This document shows, piece after piece, positions 1-9,003 of a stretch of 64,000 nucleotides of DNA. Each line of letters opens with the position of its first letter. Within the stretch, counting starts at the first letter, position 1. The translations under genes and the position numbers were made by a program. The notes under the pieces were generated by a model. That model was not told where the DNA came from. It ran no database searches and saw only the letters and a program-made list of their open reading frames with translations. This stretch comes from Microbulbifer sp. Q7 (lineage in GTDB: Bacteria > Pseudomonadota > Gammaproteobacteria > Pseudomonadales > Cellvibrionaceae). The DNA is taken from the NCBI RefSeq assembly GCF_001639145.1, contig NZ_LROY01000001.1:312501-376500 (forward strand), given 5' to 3'.

Positions 1-1
1 C

Positions 2-205
2 AGCACCCTGCAGATCACCCTGGCCAAGCACCTGCGTCGCTATCGCCAGCAGCCAGACTGCAGCGACTGCCGTCAACAACTGTCGGCATTCCTCTATGCC
101 TTACTGCCGCCACCCACGGCCGCGCCCGCGCTGCCGCAGAACCCCGCCCCATCGGGTAGCTACATGGACTGGTTGCGGCAATCCGCGGAGGGTACAGCGC
201 TATGA
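2..205 (+). CDS. C-terminal end of an unidentified protein (5' truncated)
   Basis: An open frame enters from the left edge and stops at 203-205. Only the last 67 residues are visible. They are rich in Pro, Ala and Gln and include two Cys close together (PDCSDC). The stop overlaps the start of the next gene in an ATGA arrangement, so the two are probably translationally coupled members of one operon. The visible tail is not enough to name a family. From the membrane protein that follows I would guess a MoxR/BatA-type (aerotolerance-like) operon, but this is inference only. Confidence 0.6.
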   Translation, partial: STLQITLAKHLRRYRQQPDCSDCRQQLSAFLYALLPPPTAAPALPQNPAPSGSYMDWLRQSAEGTAL

Positions 206-1881
206 GTCTGTTTACCGCGCTGTGTCTCATCGGGCTGGCCGTCTCCCTGTGGCTGACGCTGCGACAACGCAACGCCCCGCTGTTGCGACGATCCGGCGCT
301 GCGCTATTGCAGTCCGTCATCTGGCTGCTGGTGTGGTCGCTGCTGCAGCCACCGTCTGTGCTGCCGCCCACCGAACCCTTCGCCACAGCCGACGCGCCCA
401 AGATGGCCACTGATGGCCTGAGCCGCGACGCCCTGCGCGACCTGCCGCCGGTGCGCCTGCAACCCCTCGCCGCCAGCCCCAGCCCCGCATGGCAGATGGC
501 GTGGTCGCGCACAATGACGCTGGGTGAACCACTGATACTGAGCGTTGCCCTGCAAGACGGCGAACAGCCCCCGGTCACACTCACCCTGCAAGATCCTTTC
601 GGGCACGACATCCACAGCGCGCCACTAAGCGCGGACCGCCCGCGGGCGACGCTGCGGGCGCAGCCCAAAATGGCAGGCAACTGGCTGTACCGGTTGCGTA
701 TTGAGAGCAACTCAGAAGACCCGGCTTCCGCAGGCGAAGTAGGTATTCACTCCGAGTCCGGGCGCAGCGAGCTGCTGCCGGTCACCGTGCGCGAGGCACA
801 AAACCCCCGGGTGCTGCTGTGGCTGTCGCGCCCGGGATTTGAAACCGCGGCGCTGGCGCGCTGGTTGCGCCAGTCGGGCACCCCGGCGCAGGTGGTCACC
901 CAGCTGGCACCGGGCATGCAACGGCGCGAAACCTTCAATGGCCAGCCATTGCACGACGCAGAACTACTCGGCGCGGACAGTCCCTTTGACCTGCTGGTGC
1001 TCGACAGCCGCCTGTGGTCGCAACTGGATGCAGCGCAGCAACGCCGGCTCACCCGTCTGCCCGCGTCCAAGTCGCTGCTGTGGCTGGTCGACAGCGATAG
1101 CCCGGCGGGGTTTGTGGATTACGCCCGCGCGCAAAATATGCCGCTGCGGGCAACCAAGCCCGCCACCGCCAGCTACATGACAGCCGTCATTTCCACCCCC
1201 TCTGTCGCCAACGCCGAGCCGACACCACCGCCGCTGCAGCTTGCCGCTTTGCAGCCTGTGGAAATACTCGATCGCGACGCGCAGATCACCGAGGACGGAC
1301 ACACACTCTACTGGGCACGGGTAGAACCCCGGCAGTCCCTGGGCTTCGTGTTTTTCCGCAACAGCTATCAGTGGCAAACCGCGGGATTCGCCCGCGAACT
1401 GGCCCAGCTGTGGAAACAGCTTGTCGACCGGCAACTGACCTACCAGGGCGGTGACGCCCCCATCCATGTGCGTACCGAAATCCCCCGCGCGCTGCAGCGG
1501 CTCACCCTATGCAGCAGCGGCTTCGGCGACATACCCCTGCCACTGCACAGCCCGCAAAGCGCCAGCGACGCAGACTGGGGGCGCGGCGTGCCCGCCGGTG
1601 CCGACGCCCACGGCCGCTGCTACAGTTACTGGCCGCCAGCGCCGGGCTGGTATCAACTGGGCGACACGGACTTCTCCGTGTACGTGTCTGCCACAGATAC
1701 CTGGCGCGAATGGCAGGCCGGCATGACACGGCAGGAATCCGCACAGATGGCGCGCGCACGCCTTGGGCCGGAAACCGAGAGCCAGTCAGTCCGACAGCCG
1801 ATTCCTCTCCCCTGGCTGGCACTGGCACTGCTTGCGCTGCTGACGCTGACCTGGTGGCGGGAGCGCAGCAGCCTCCGCTAG
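202..1881 (+). CDS. Two-TM membrane protein, possibly of a BatA/MoxR-type operon
   Basis: Protein of 559 residues with hydrophobic segments near the N terminus (about residues 3-20 and 32-50) and a C-terminal helix (about 533-552) followed by a basic tail. This leaves a large central domain, probably periplasmic. The central part contains a stretch (about 195-300) that reads like an alpha/beta fold (VLLWLSRPGF, FDLLVLDSRLW, SLLWLVDSDSP), as in the glutamine-amidotransferase-like domains of membrane proteins found near BatA-type genes. Its start overlaps the upstream stop by ATGA. I do not recognise it with certainty; the topology is seen, the operon type is inferred. Confidence 0.6.
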   Translation: MSLFTALCLIGLAVSLWLTLRQRNAPLLRRSGAALLQSVIWLLVWSLLQPPSVLPPTEPFATADAPKMATDGLSRDALRDLPPVRLQPLAASPSPAWQMAWSRTMTLGEPLILSVALQDGEQPPVTLTLQDPFGHDIHSAPLSADRPRATLRAQPKMAGNWLYRLRIESNSEDPASAGEVGIHSESGRSELLPVTVREAQNPRVLLWLSRPGFETAALARWLRQSGTPAQVVTQLAPGMQRRETFNGQPLHDAELLGADSPFDLLVLDSRLWSQLDAAQQRRLTRLPASKSLLWLVDSDSPAGFVDYARAQNMPLRATKPATASYMTAVISTPSVANAEPTPPPLQLAALQPVEILDRDAQITEDGHTLYWARVEPRQSLGFVFFRNSYQWQTAGFARELAQLWKQLVDRQLTYQGGDAPIHVRTEIPRALQRLTLCSSGFGDIPLPLHSPQSASDADWGRGVPAGADAHGRCYSYWPPAPGWYQLGDTDFSVYVSATDTWREWQAGMTRQESAQMARARLGPETESQSVRQPIPLPWLALALLALLTLTWWRERSSLR

Positions 1882-1995
1882 CGGTGTTGGCATCGGCACA
1901 ACAGCAACCGGTGCCCCTGGCTTGCGCACACTGACTGGCTGGCGGTAGCCTGTGTGTCTCACCCGTCACGGAATCCGCATCAGGAACACCCTGCC

Positions 1996-2850
1996 ATGAA
2001 AGATGTTTGTGTCGCCGCGGTACAGATGGTCAGCAGTGACTCTGTTGCCGATAACCTGGCCCGCGCCCACGCCCTGCTGAAAGAAGCGGCCGCGGCGGGA
2101 GCACAGCTGGCGTTGCTGCCGGAATACTTTGCGCACCTGTCAGATCAGGGCAGCTATGCCGTAGCGGAAACCTTTCCCCAGAATGGAAATGCCAGCCCGG
2201 AATTGCACCCGATCCAGCACGCGCTGCAGTCCTGGTCCGCCGAACTCAATCTGTGGATTCTTGCCGGCGCCGTGCCCCTGCTGGAAAGACCCGACGGCGC
2301 TTATGCCGAGGGCAAGCGCAGCCGCTCGGCCTGCCTGCTCTACGACGACCGCGGCGTGCTGCGCGCGCGCTACGACAAGATGCATCTGTTTGATGTGGAG
2401 GTGGAAGACGCCGCGGGCAGCTACCGGGAATCCGCCAGTATCGAGCCCGGCGACGAAATACGCGTAGCCTCGTCACCCTGGGCGGAAATCGGCCTCAGTA
2501 TCTGCTTCGATCTGCGTTTTCCCGAGTTGTATCGGAAGCTGGCCTCGGCGGGTGCCGAAGTCTTTGTGGTGCCGGCGGCCTTTACTCACACCACCGGCAA
2601 GGCCCATTGGGAAACCCTGCTGCGAGCGCGCGCGATCGAGAACGGCAGTTTTGTAATTGCCGCTGGTCAGGGCGGCCAGCATTCGGAAAAACGACGAACC
2701 TGGGGCCACTCCATGATCATCGATCCCTGGGGCACCATTCTCGCGCAGGCGGAGGAGGGAGAGGCAGTGATCACCGCCCAGTTGAGTGCCGCCACACTCG
2801 CCAAGGTAAGACAGCGTATGCCGCTTCTGTCCATGCGCAGAATCCCGTAA
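1996..2850 (+). CDS. Carbon-nitrogen hydrolase (nitrilase superfamily, Nit-type amidase)
   Basis: A protein of 284 residues from the ATG at 1996. An in-frame upstream start at 1954 would add 14 residues outside the conserved fold, so the internal ATG is preferred. The nitrilase triad is visible: Glu43 (LLPEYFA), Lys128 (ARYDKMHLFD) and Cys170 (SICFDLRFPELYR). The DLRFPELYR and KMHLFD strings are typical of the Nit1/NIT2 branch, whose members hydrolyse deaminated glutathione or omega-amides as metabolite repair; that function is family knowledge. Length fits the family (about 270-280). It is convergent with the tyrosine-degradation operon and shares a hairpin terminator region with it. Confidence 0.9.
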   Translation: MKDVCVAAVQMVSSDSVADNLARAHALLKEAAAAGAQLALLPEYFAHLSDQGSYAVAETFPQNGNASPELHPIQHALQSWSAELNLWILAGAVPLLERPDGAYAEGKRSRSACLLYDDRGVLRARYDKMHLFDVEVEDAAGSYRESASIEPGDEIRVASSPWAEIGLSICFDLRFPELYRKLASAGAEVFVVPAAFTHTTGKAHWETLLRARAIENGSFVIAAGQGGQHSEKRRTWGHSMIIDPWGTILAQAEEGEAVITAQLSAATLAKVRQRMPLLSMRRIP

Positions 2851-2859
2851 AAAAGACAG

Positions 2860-2888
2860 CCAAAAAAAAGGCCACCCGAAGGTGGCCT
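2860..2888 (-). terminator. Rho-independent terminator between convergent genes
   Basis: An 8-bp perfect stem (AGGCCACC / GGTGGCCT) with a CGAA tetraloop spans 2869-2888. On the plus-strand side it is preceded by a run of A, which is a U-tract for minus-strand transcription. It therefore ends the fumarylacetoacetate-hydrolase operon, and may also act on the plus-strand amidase. Confidence 0.8.
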
Positions 2889-2907
2889 CTGTGGCAACAG
2901 CACGCAC

Positions 2908-3915
2908 TCAGGCTTGCTCTACCGTCTGCTCAATACGGCCGAAAATGGAACGGCCCTGATCATCCAGCATTTCAATGGCAATGCGATCACCAAACTGCAT
3001 AAACGCCGTGGTCGGTTTTCCATCCTGAATGGTTTCGATCATACGGATCTCGGCGATGCAGCTGTAACCAACACCACCCTCTTTTACCGGCTTGCCGGGG
3101 CCGCCGTCGAGTTTGTTGGATACCGTCCCCGAACCAATGATGGTGCCCGCACCCAGCGGGCGGGTTTTTGCGGCGTGGGCAATCAACTGACCGAAGTGGA
3201 AGGTCATATCGACACCCGCGTTCGGTTCGCCAAACTTTTCGCCGTTCAACTCGGAGACCAGCGGCAGGTGCAGCTTGCCGTCCTTCCAGTTGCCACCCAG
3301 CTGCGCGGGCGTGACGCACACCGGGGAAAACGCACTGGAGGGTTTGGACTGGTAGAAACCGAAGCCTTTGGACAACTCGTTCGGAATCAGCCCGCGCAGG
3401 GACACATCGTTCACCAGCATTACCAGCTTGATGTGCTTGAGCGCATCCTCGGGAGACACACCCATGGGCACATCGTCGGTAATGACCGCGATTTCCGCTT
3501 CAAAATCGATACCGAAGCCTTCGCTCTGCGGCATCTTGACCGGCTCGCGCGGTGCCAAGAAGGTATCGGAACCGCCCTGGTACATCAGCGGGTCGGTCCA
3601 AAAGCTTTCCGGCATCTCCGCGTTGCGCGCCTTGCGCACCAGTTCCACGTGATTGACATACGCGGAGCCGTCGGCCCAGTGGTAGGCCCGTGGCAGCGGC
3701 GAGTGACACTGGGCCTGGTCAAAGGCTTCGCCTTCGATTTCACCGCGGTTGAGTTTTTCCTGTAGCGCTTCGAGCTGCACGGATTTTTCCGCCCAGTCGT
3801 CCAGTGCGCTTTGCAGGGTAGGAGCAATTTCCACCGCGGACGCCATGCGGGTCAGGTCATCACTGACCACCACAAGCTGACCGTCGCGGCCGGACTTCAG
3901 GCTGGCTAACTTCAC
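2908..3915 (-). CDS. Fumarylacetoacetate hydrolase family protein
   Basis: A protein of 335 residues, the usual size of the short bacterial fumarylacetoacetase type found beside HPPD. The FAH-fold core shows metal-site strings such as FEAEIAVITDDVP, LVNDVSLR and GSGTVSN, and it carries a short N-terminal cap. In tyrosine catabolism this enzyme splits fumarylacetoacetate to fumarate and acetoacetate. It is the last gene of a three-gene minus-strand operon (HPPD, VOC protein, this gene) with 32 nt to the VOC gene. Position and family fit make the tyrosine role likely, although FAH-fold hydrolases are diverse. Confidence 0.85.
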   Translation of the reverse strand: MKLASLKSGRDGQLVVVSDDLTRMASAVEIAPTLQSALDDWAEKSVQLEALQEKLNRGEIEGEAFDQAQCHSPLPRAYHWADGSAYVNHVELVRKARNAEMPESFWTDPLMYQGGSDTFLAPREPVKMPQSEGFGIDFEAEIAVITDDVPMGVSPEDALKHIKLVMLVNDVSLRGLIPNELSKGFGFYQSKPSSAFSPVCVTPAQLGGNWKDGKLHLPLVSELNGEKFGEPNAGVDMTFHFGQLIAHAAKTRPLGAGTIIGSGTVSNKLDGGPGKPVKEGGVGYSCIAEIRMIETIQDGKPTTAFMQFGDRIAIEMLDDQGRSIFGRIEQTVEQA

Positions 3916-3947
3916 TGTGCCTTCCTCTAAAAAATAGTATTTTGGGT

Positions 3948-4496
3948 TTACGGATCGAGTGCTTTGAACTCTTCGTCACCGTGCATCCACGCCGCATGAC
4001 GCGGTGCCTTTTTGGTGCGCGACCACTCTTCCAGCATATCCTCGGCCACGCGCTTCAGCTCTTTGTGCATACCGGGCTTGGCGGTATTGGCAGCCAGCTC
4101 GATGCGGTGGCCATTCGGATCAAAGAAGTAAATGGATTTGAAGATCGTATGATCGGTGGGGCCGAGCACATCGATACCCGCATCTTCGAGCTTCTGCTTC
4201 ATCGCCAGCAGCTCGTCCATGCTCTCCACTTCCAGCGCAATATGTTGTACCCACTGCGGGGTGTTTTCATCACGGCCCATGTCGGGCGAGTTGGGCAGTT
4301 CAAAGAATGCCAGTACATTGCCCTGCCCCGCATCGAGAAAGATGTGCATGTACGGGTCTGGCGCCCCGGTTGAGGGCACCTTGTCTTCGGCGATGGCGAG
4401 CTGGAAATCCATGCCCAGAAGATCGCGGTAAAACTCCACGGTCTCCTTGGCATCGCGGCAGCGATACGCCACATGATGGATACGTTGTATTGCCAT
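3948..4496 (-). CDS. VOC-superfamily protein (extradiol dioxygenase-like) in tyrosine operon
   Basis: A protein of 182 residues from the ATG at 4496, which has a GGGAGG ribosome-binding site just upstream; a longer in-frame frame up to 4565 has no support. It has two VOC beta-alpha-beta modules. A type-I extradiol-like metal triad can be placed at His8 (IHHVAY), His85 (WVQHIALEV) and Glu133 (GHRIELAAN). It lies between hppD and the FAH-family gene, where a homogentisate 1,2-dioxygenase gene is often found in related bacteria. The substrate cannot be read from sequence; a ring-cleaving or isomerising step on a tyrosine-derived aromatic is a reasonable guess. Glyoxalase-type activity is an alternative. 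Confidence 0.8.
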   Translation of the reverse strand: MAIQRIHHVAYRCRDAKETVEFYRDLLGMDFQLAIAEDKVPSTGAPDPYMHIFLDAGQGNVLAFFELPNSPDMGRDENTPQWVQHIALEVESMDELLAMKQKLEDAGIDVLGPTDHTIFKSIYFFDPNGHRIELAANTAKPGMHKELKRVAEDMLEEWSRTKKAPRHAAWMHGDEEFKALDP

Positions 4497-4533
4497 GGTT
4501 GGCCTCCCGGCTGGTTTAAAAAGGCGCGGCCGA

Positions 4534-5628
4534 TCAGGCCGCGTCTTCCTCGCCTTTTTTGCCAATCACACCGCGCTGCAACTGATCGCGTTCGATGGAT
4601 TCAAACAGGGCCTTGAAGTTGCCCTCGCCAAAACCTTCGTCTTCCTTGCGCTGGATAAACTCAAAGAATACCGGGCCCAGCATGTTGGCTGAGAAAATCT
4701 GCAGCAGCAGGCGCGGCTGGCCACCCTCGGTGGTGCCGTCGAGCAGAATACCGCGCTTCTTGAATTCTTCGGTGGGTTCGCCGTGACCCGGCAAGCGCTC
4801 TTCCAGCATATCGTAGTAAGTATCCGGCGGCGGCGTCATGAACTGCATGCCGCGCTCTTTGAGACGGTCCCAACAGGCCACCAGGTCGTCACAGGCAAAG
4901 GCAATGTGCTGGATGCCTTCGCCGTTGTATTTCATCAGGTACTCTTCGATCTGACCGCCACCGCCGGCCGCTTCTTCATTCAGCGGGATGCGGATTTTGC
5001 CGTCCGGTGCAGTCATCGCCTTGGACAGCAGACCGGTGTACTCGCCCTTGATATCGAAGTAACGAATCTCGCGGAAATTGAACAGATCTTCGTAATACTT
5101 GGCCCAGTAGTCCATGCGACCGCGATACACGTTGTGGGTCAGGTGATCCAGGGTGTGAAAGCCACAGCCCTGTGGATGCTGGTCGACCCCTTCCAGCCAG
5201 TGGAAGTCGATGTCGTAGATGCTTTCGCCTTCTTTGTAGCGGTCGATCAGGTACAGGGTAGCGCCGCCAATGCCCTTGATCGCCGGCAGACGCAGTTCCA
5301 TCGGACCAGTCTTCACTTCAACCGGCTGCGCGCCCTTCTCGATCGCCGCGTTGTAGGCGAAGGTCGCGTCTTTTACGCGAAACGCCAGGCCACAGGCCGA
5401 GGCGCCGTGCTCGCGAGCGTAGTAGTCCGCGTGACTGCCTTTCTCATAGTTGGTGATAAAGTTGATGTCACCCTGGCGCCACAGCTCAACGTCTTTGGTG
5501 CGGTGGCGCGCTACCTTGGTGAAGCCCATGGCGTCAAAAACGGTCTCCAGAATGCCTTTCTCCGGGGCGGTGAATTCCACGAATTCAAAGCCGTCCAGGC
5601 CCATCGGGTTCTCAAATAAATCAGCCAT
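4534..5628 (-). CDS. hppD: 4-hydroxyphenylpyruvate dioxygenase
   Basis: A protein of 364 residues, the normal length for bacterial HPPD. It converts 4-hydroxyphenylpyruvate to homogentisate in tyrosine catabolism. The two-domain VOC architecture carries the Fe(II) ligands in the C-terminal half: His162 (LDHLTHNV), His241 (IQHIAFAC) and Glu323 (FFEFIQR). The family string [13 protein letters not shown] is also present. A strong AGGAGG site lies just upstream of the ATG. It is the first gene of the operon with the VOC and FAH-family genes. A palindrome about 90 nt upstream (5717-5730) is a candidate operator. Confidence 0.97.
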   Translation of the reverse strand: MADLFENPMGLDGFEFVEFTAPEKGILETVFDAMGFTKVARHRTKDVELWRQGDINFITNYEKGSHADYYAREHGASACGLAFRVKDATFAYNAAIEKGAQPVEVKTGPMELRLPAIKGIGGATLYLIDRYKEGESIYDIDFHWLEGVDQHPQGCGFHTLDHLTHNVYRGRMDYWAKYYEDLFNFREIRYFDIKGEYTGLLSKAMTAPDGKIRIPLNEEAAGGGGQIEEYLMKYNGEGIQHIAFACDDLVACWDRLKERGMQFMTPPPDTYYDMLEERLPGHGEPTEEFKKRGILLDGTTEGGQPRLLLQIFSANMLGPVFFEFIQRKEDEGFGEGNFKALFESIERDQLQRGVIGKKGEEDAA

Positions 5629-5968
5629 GTGATCCTCCTTTTATAGGATTCGTTATCGCGACCAGCAGCGCGGCTCGTGGCCGTCGGGTCGGGTGGTTTC
5701 AGGTGCAACGAATTTAGTTACGCGTGTAACCAATGTCAAGGGTCGCGAATGACGGCTCTTGAAGTGATAGGTCCAGACTACGGTTTCCGGTGGAAAATCA
5801 GTGACCAAACATTACGTTCTGTATCTCACATTTAAGGGACCACCGGGACGCGGAAGCTGAAGAGAGGTGAAAGAACTGACTGGGAAGACGGGCTAGCAGT
5901 GTGGCCAGCGTCGCTGCACCCCGAGAAACCACTAGGCAAGGGCGTTCAGGAACTCGAAATCTAGATGA
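5629..5968. other. Intergenic region between hppD and the EPS operon
   Basis: 340 bp. It contains the hppD leader and the 5717-5730 palindrome, and downstream the 3' flank of the CpsB-like gene. I see no convincing gene, tRNA or strong terminator in it. Confidence 0.6.
5717..5730. promoter_or_regulatory. Candidate operator palindrome upstream of hppD
   Basis: The inverted repeat GTTAC-GCGT-GTAAC lies 89 nt upstream of the hppD start, where a regulator of the tyrosine-degradation operon could bind. It does not match the TyrR box spacing (TGTAAA-N6-TTTACA). No regulator gene lies next to it. Confidence 0.4.
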
Positions 5969-6706
5969 TCAGGCACCGATAAACACACGATCACCCACGA
6001 TTTTCGCGGGATTATCTTTGACCAGTGCCCAGGCCGATGTCTCTCCGATTAACGTTTCGGCCGCACGTCGCCCTTCCGCCAAATTCGGGGGGCGTCGTTG
6101 TATGTGATGGGTATCAGTCGCCAGGACTGTTGCCAGGCCCCGCTTTACGATCTGCTCGGCGCGTGCCCGTGCAGGCTCCCCGAACTGCCCCACCAGAGCA
6201 CCTGCGGTAACCTGAAAAAGACAGCCCGCCTTGACGAGCGGTTTTATCTGGTCGAAATCGCGAATAATGTCTTTATTTCTCTCTGGGTGCGCTATCAGCG
6301 GCCGGACATTCTGACGGGTAAGCCAGTCGAGCAGCTTGGTCAGGCCCGCCGGAATGTGGCTATGGGGCATTTCCAACAATACGAGGAGGTCCCCCTCCCA
6401 GTATCCGAGGGCGGGTAGCTTATTCGCAGAAGCAAGATAAATCAGTTCGTCTGAAACCCGCACCTCTGCGGCCAGCGCAAACTGAACTCCAAGATCCTCG
6501 CGGACGGGCAGCGAATCAAGGAAACCTCGAAATGCCTGGGCGATTGAACTTGCAGTATTCGGATAACGCCCGGGATGAATATGCGGCGTTGCCACCATAT
6601 GCGTGATGCCATTAGATGCAGCTGCCCGGATTAGCGCCAAGCTTTGCTCTAATGTCTGCGGGCCATCGTCAACGCCCGGTAAAATATGGCAGTGGAGATC
6701 AATCAT
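5969..6706 (-). CDS. CpsB/CapC-type PHP protein-tyrosine phosphatase
   Basis: A protein of 245 residues. It opens with the PHP-fold metal motif DLHCHILPGVDDGP, followed by MVATPHIHPGRYP, LIAHPERNKDI and TDTHH, as in manganese-dependent CpsB/YwqE phosphatases. These dephosphorylate the C-terminal tyrosine cluster of the cognate Wzc-type kinase and so tune EPS polymerisation. It is the last gene of the minus-strand export operon, about 110 nt downstream of the kinase gene, which supports the pairing. Confidence 0.92.
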   Translation of the reverse strand: MIDLHCHILPGVDDGPQTLEQSLALIRAAASNGITHMVATPHIHPGRYPNTASSIAQAFRGFLDSLPVREDLGVQFALAAEVRVSDELIYLASANKLPALGYWEGDLLVLLEMPHSHIPAGLTKLLDWLTRQNVRPLIAHPERNKDIIRDFDQIKPLVKAGCLFQVTAGALVGQFGEPARARAEQIVKRGLATVLATDTHHIQRRPPNLAEGRRAAETLIGETSAWALVKDNPAKIVGDRVFIGA

Positions 6707-6815
6707 TGACGTATATTATCGCATTTATGGCGCGTTTACCCGCCGTCGACTATATGCCATCAATGCGCTTAGGCTCATGCTGCTAATAGACAATTTTTTT
6801 GAAGCCCTGATTTTA

Positions 6816-8996
6816 CTATGAGTATTCCGGATAATAACCATAATGTTGATCTGAATAAGCGCCCCGTTTCTCCATGGAAACGTAATTCAGTATCACGCCC
6901 TCAGGCCTGATTCCGATACTCGCCAGACGTGAAATTGCCGCTCGGACGACGCCTACCCTTGTCTCTTCTGCGCGAACGACGTAAAGCAAGGAGTTGGCTA
7001 ACTTGGCGATAACCATCACATCACTTACAGCCTGCACTGGTGGCGTATCGATAATAATACGATCGTATTTTCCCCTGAGCTCTTTCAACCTGTTCTGGAA
7101 TTGAACCGACCCCAACAAGCGCTGAGGATCTTCTGGACGAATGCCCGAGGGCATCAGGTCTACCCCGCTTTTTTCATCTCGAACAATACACTCATCAGTG
7201 GAAAAGCGGCCAGACAAAAGATCGGCGAGACCAGGTCGGTTTGGCGAAATATCAAATTTCCTAGCGATAGAGGGACGGCGCATATCGGCATCTATCAACA
7301 GCACTTTTTCAAGCTGTCCCAAGGAAAACGAAAGGTTGATTGACATAGAAGTCTTGCCTTCCTCTGGCGCAGACGAAGTTACACATATTACTTCGGCTCT
7401 ATCGTCCAATCGTGAGAGCACGACACCGGTACGCAACGATCGTATGGCTTCTGAAAACTGTCTATCTTCTCCATCAAAATAGTTATACAGAGCGAGCCCA
7501 TCTCCATCTTTTGAGGGCACTCTGGGAACCATGCCCATCAATGGCAGGCCTAGCTTTCTACTTACATCCTGTGGGTCTCGAATTCCATTTTTTAGGAGAT
7601 CCATTAAAACCACAAGCGCCACTCCGAATCCGGTACTCGCAACGAATGCGAACAAGATAAGAAGCCTCTTCTTGGACGCAAGAGGTCGCCTTGGTGTTAT
7701 CGCAGGATCTGCGAGACGAGCTGCAGCAGTCTCAAACCCGGAAACTTCACGAGTTTCCTTGAACCTTGTCAGGAAGGTATTATAAAGCTGGCTGTTGATC
7801 TCCACTTCGCGCCTTAGCTCATCGTAGCGCACCTCTTTTTGAGCTACGGTCTGCAAATCAGATTTGGCTATCGCCAGCTCCTTCTCTAGCGCACGCACTT
7901 TTTCCCTTGCTTGCTCGAAGTCGATTTCGATGCTCGCGACGAGATTCACTATCTCACCTCGGAGGTTCGCACGGGCACTGTCTAGCTCGTCGTGCGCCGC
8001 CTGCATAGCTGGGTGTTTGGGCCCATAACGGCGCGCAAGCTCGGTGACACCCAGCTGGGCAGAATTTTCTGCCTGGCGCGCGGCCTGAATCAGAGGATTA
8101 TTAAGAACCTCTGGCTGACTTAGCAACGACTCTGCAGCAACATCTTTCCTCCTGACCTGGCGGTAGATTGCCTCGACATCTTTGAGTTCCCGCTTTGCCT
8201 CCAGCAACTGATTCATTGTCTCGTTCAGTTCCTGAGACGCAAGCCCGCGCACCCCTTGTAGGTCAACCAGATCTTCACGCTGCTGAAACGCATTGAGAGC
8301 ATGCTCGGAAGCCTCCAGTTTTTCACGAAGGCCTTCTAATCTCTCACTCAGCCAGCTAGTGGCTTTTTCTGTCACATCTGTACGGACACTCTGCTGCTCC
8401 GCTATATAGGCTTGGGCAATTGCATTTGGTATGTCCGCGGCCAACCGAGGCGAGTAGCTTTCATAGGACAGCTTGATCAGCTGGGTATTCCTGACCGGCC
8501 TCACATTTATTTTGTCGACAATGTGATTCACGATCTGCTCGCGTTTGCGACGCGACAAAGCCTCTGGGTCCATTGATGCAGGTTCAGACTCAATGCCAAC
8601 CCACTGCTTTAATTTTGACGAGAGGGAGGGTTTCGGTGGCCGATTGAACTCCTCATGATTTTCCAGGCCAATCGCATCCACTACCCTCTCTGCGATCGCC
8701 CGAGAACGCAACATCTCGACCTGGGTCATAAGAAATTCACGACGCTGCGCGCCAGCCTCGTACACATCCCTGATTGAAACCAGATTGGTCTGGCTTGGCG
8801 ATAGCAATAGGGTCGCGGTCGCCTGATATCTGTCGCGTATGCTTTGTACAGAAAAATACGCCGCAATGGTGACCATCAGTGCAAATGCTGCGATGTACCA
8901 TTTTTTTTCATAAACGGCAAAAATCAGCGCAATGATATCAATATTACCCAGAGGCGAGGAATCCATCTCCTCCTCGATACGTGTATTAGTCTCCAT
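6816..8996 (-). CDS. Wzc-like polysaccharide co-polymerase / BY-kinase
   Basis: A protein of 726 residues with the standard arrangement: an N-terminal Wzz domain with a TM helix at about 30-50, long periplasmic coiled-coil segments, a second TM near 445-465, and a cytoplasmic BY-kinase domain. Walker A is seen as SSAPEEGKTSMS, Walker A' as VLLIDADMRRP and Walker B as RIIIDTPPV. The C terminus ends in a tyrosine-rich tail (YSDQHYGYYPEYS), the autophosphorylation cluster. It controls chain length and export in a Wzx/Wzy-type pathway with the neighbouring Wza-like and CpsB-like proteins. The start is not certain; a second ATG at residue 11 has a GAGGAGG directly in front of it. Confidence 0.95.
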   Translation of the reverse strand: METNTRIEEEMDSSPLGNIDIIALIFAVYEKKWYIAAFALMVTIAAYFSVQSIRDRYQATATLLLSPSQTNLVSIRDVYEAGAQRREFLMTQVEMLRSRAIAERVVDAIGLENHEEFNRPPKPSLSSKLKQWVGIESEPASMDPEALSRRKREQIVNHIVDKINVRPVRNTQLIKLSYESYSPRLAADIPNAIAQAYIAEQQSVRTDVTEKATSWLSERLEGLREKLEASEHALNAFQQREDLVDLQGVRGLASQELNETMNQLLEAKRELKDVEAIYRQVRRKDVAAESLLSQPEVLNNPLIQAARQAENSAQLGVTELARRYGPKHPAMQAAHDELDSARANLRGEIVNLVASIEIDFEQAREKVRALEKELAIAKSDLQTVAQKEVRYDELRREVEINSQLYNTFLTRFKETREVSGFETAAARLADPAITPRRPLASKKRLLILFAFVASTGFGVALVVLMDLLKNGIRDPQDVSRKLGLPLMGMVPRVPSKDGDGLALYNYFDGEDRQFSEAIRSLRTGVVLSRLDDRAEVICVTSSAPEEGKTSMSINLSFSLGQLEKVLLIDADMRRPSIARKFDISPNRPGLADLLSGRFSTDECIVRDEKSGVDLMPSGIRPEDPQRLLGSVQFQNRLKELRGKYDRIIIDTPPVQAVSDVMVIAKLANSLLYVVRAEETRVGVVRAAISRLASIGIRPEGVILNYVSMEKRGAYSDQHYGYYPEYS

Positions 8997-9003
8997 ACTT
9001 ATG

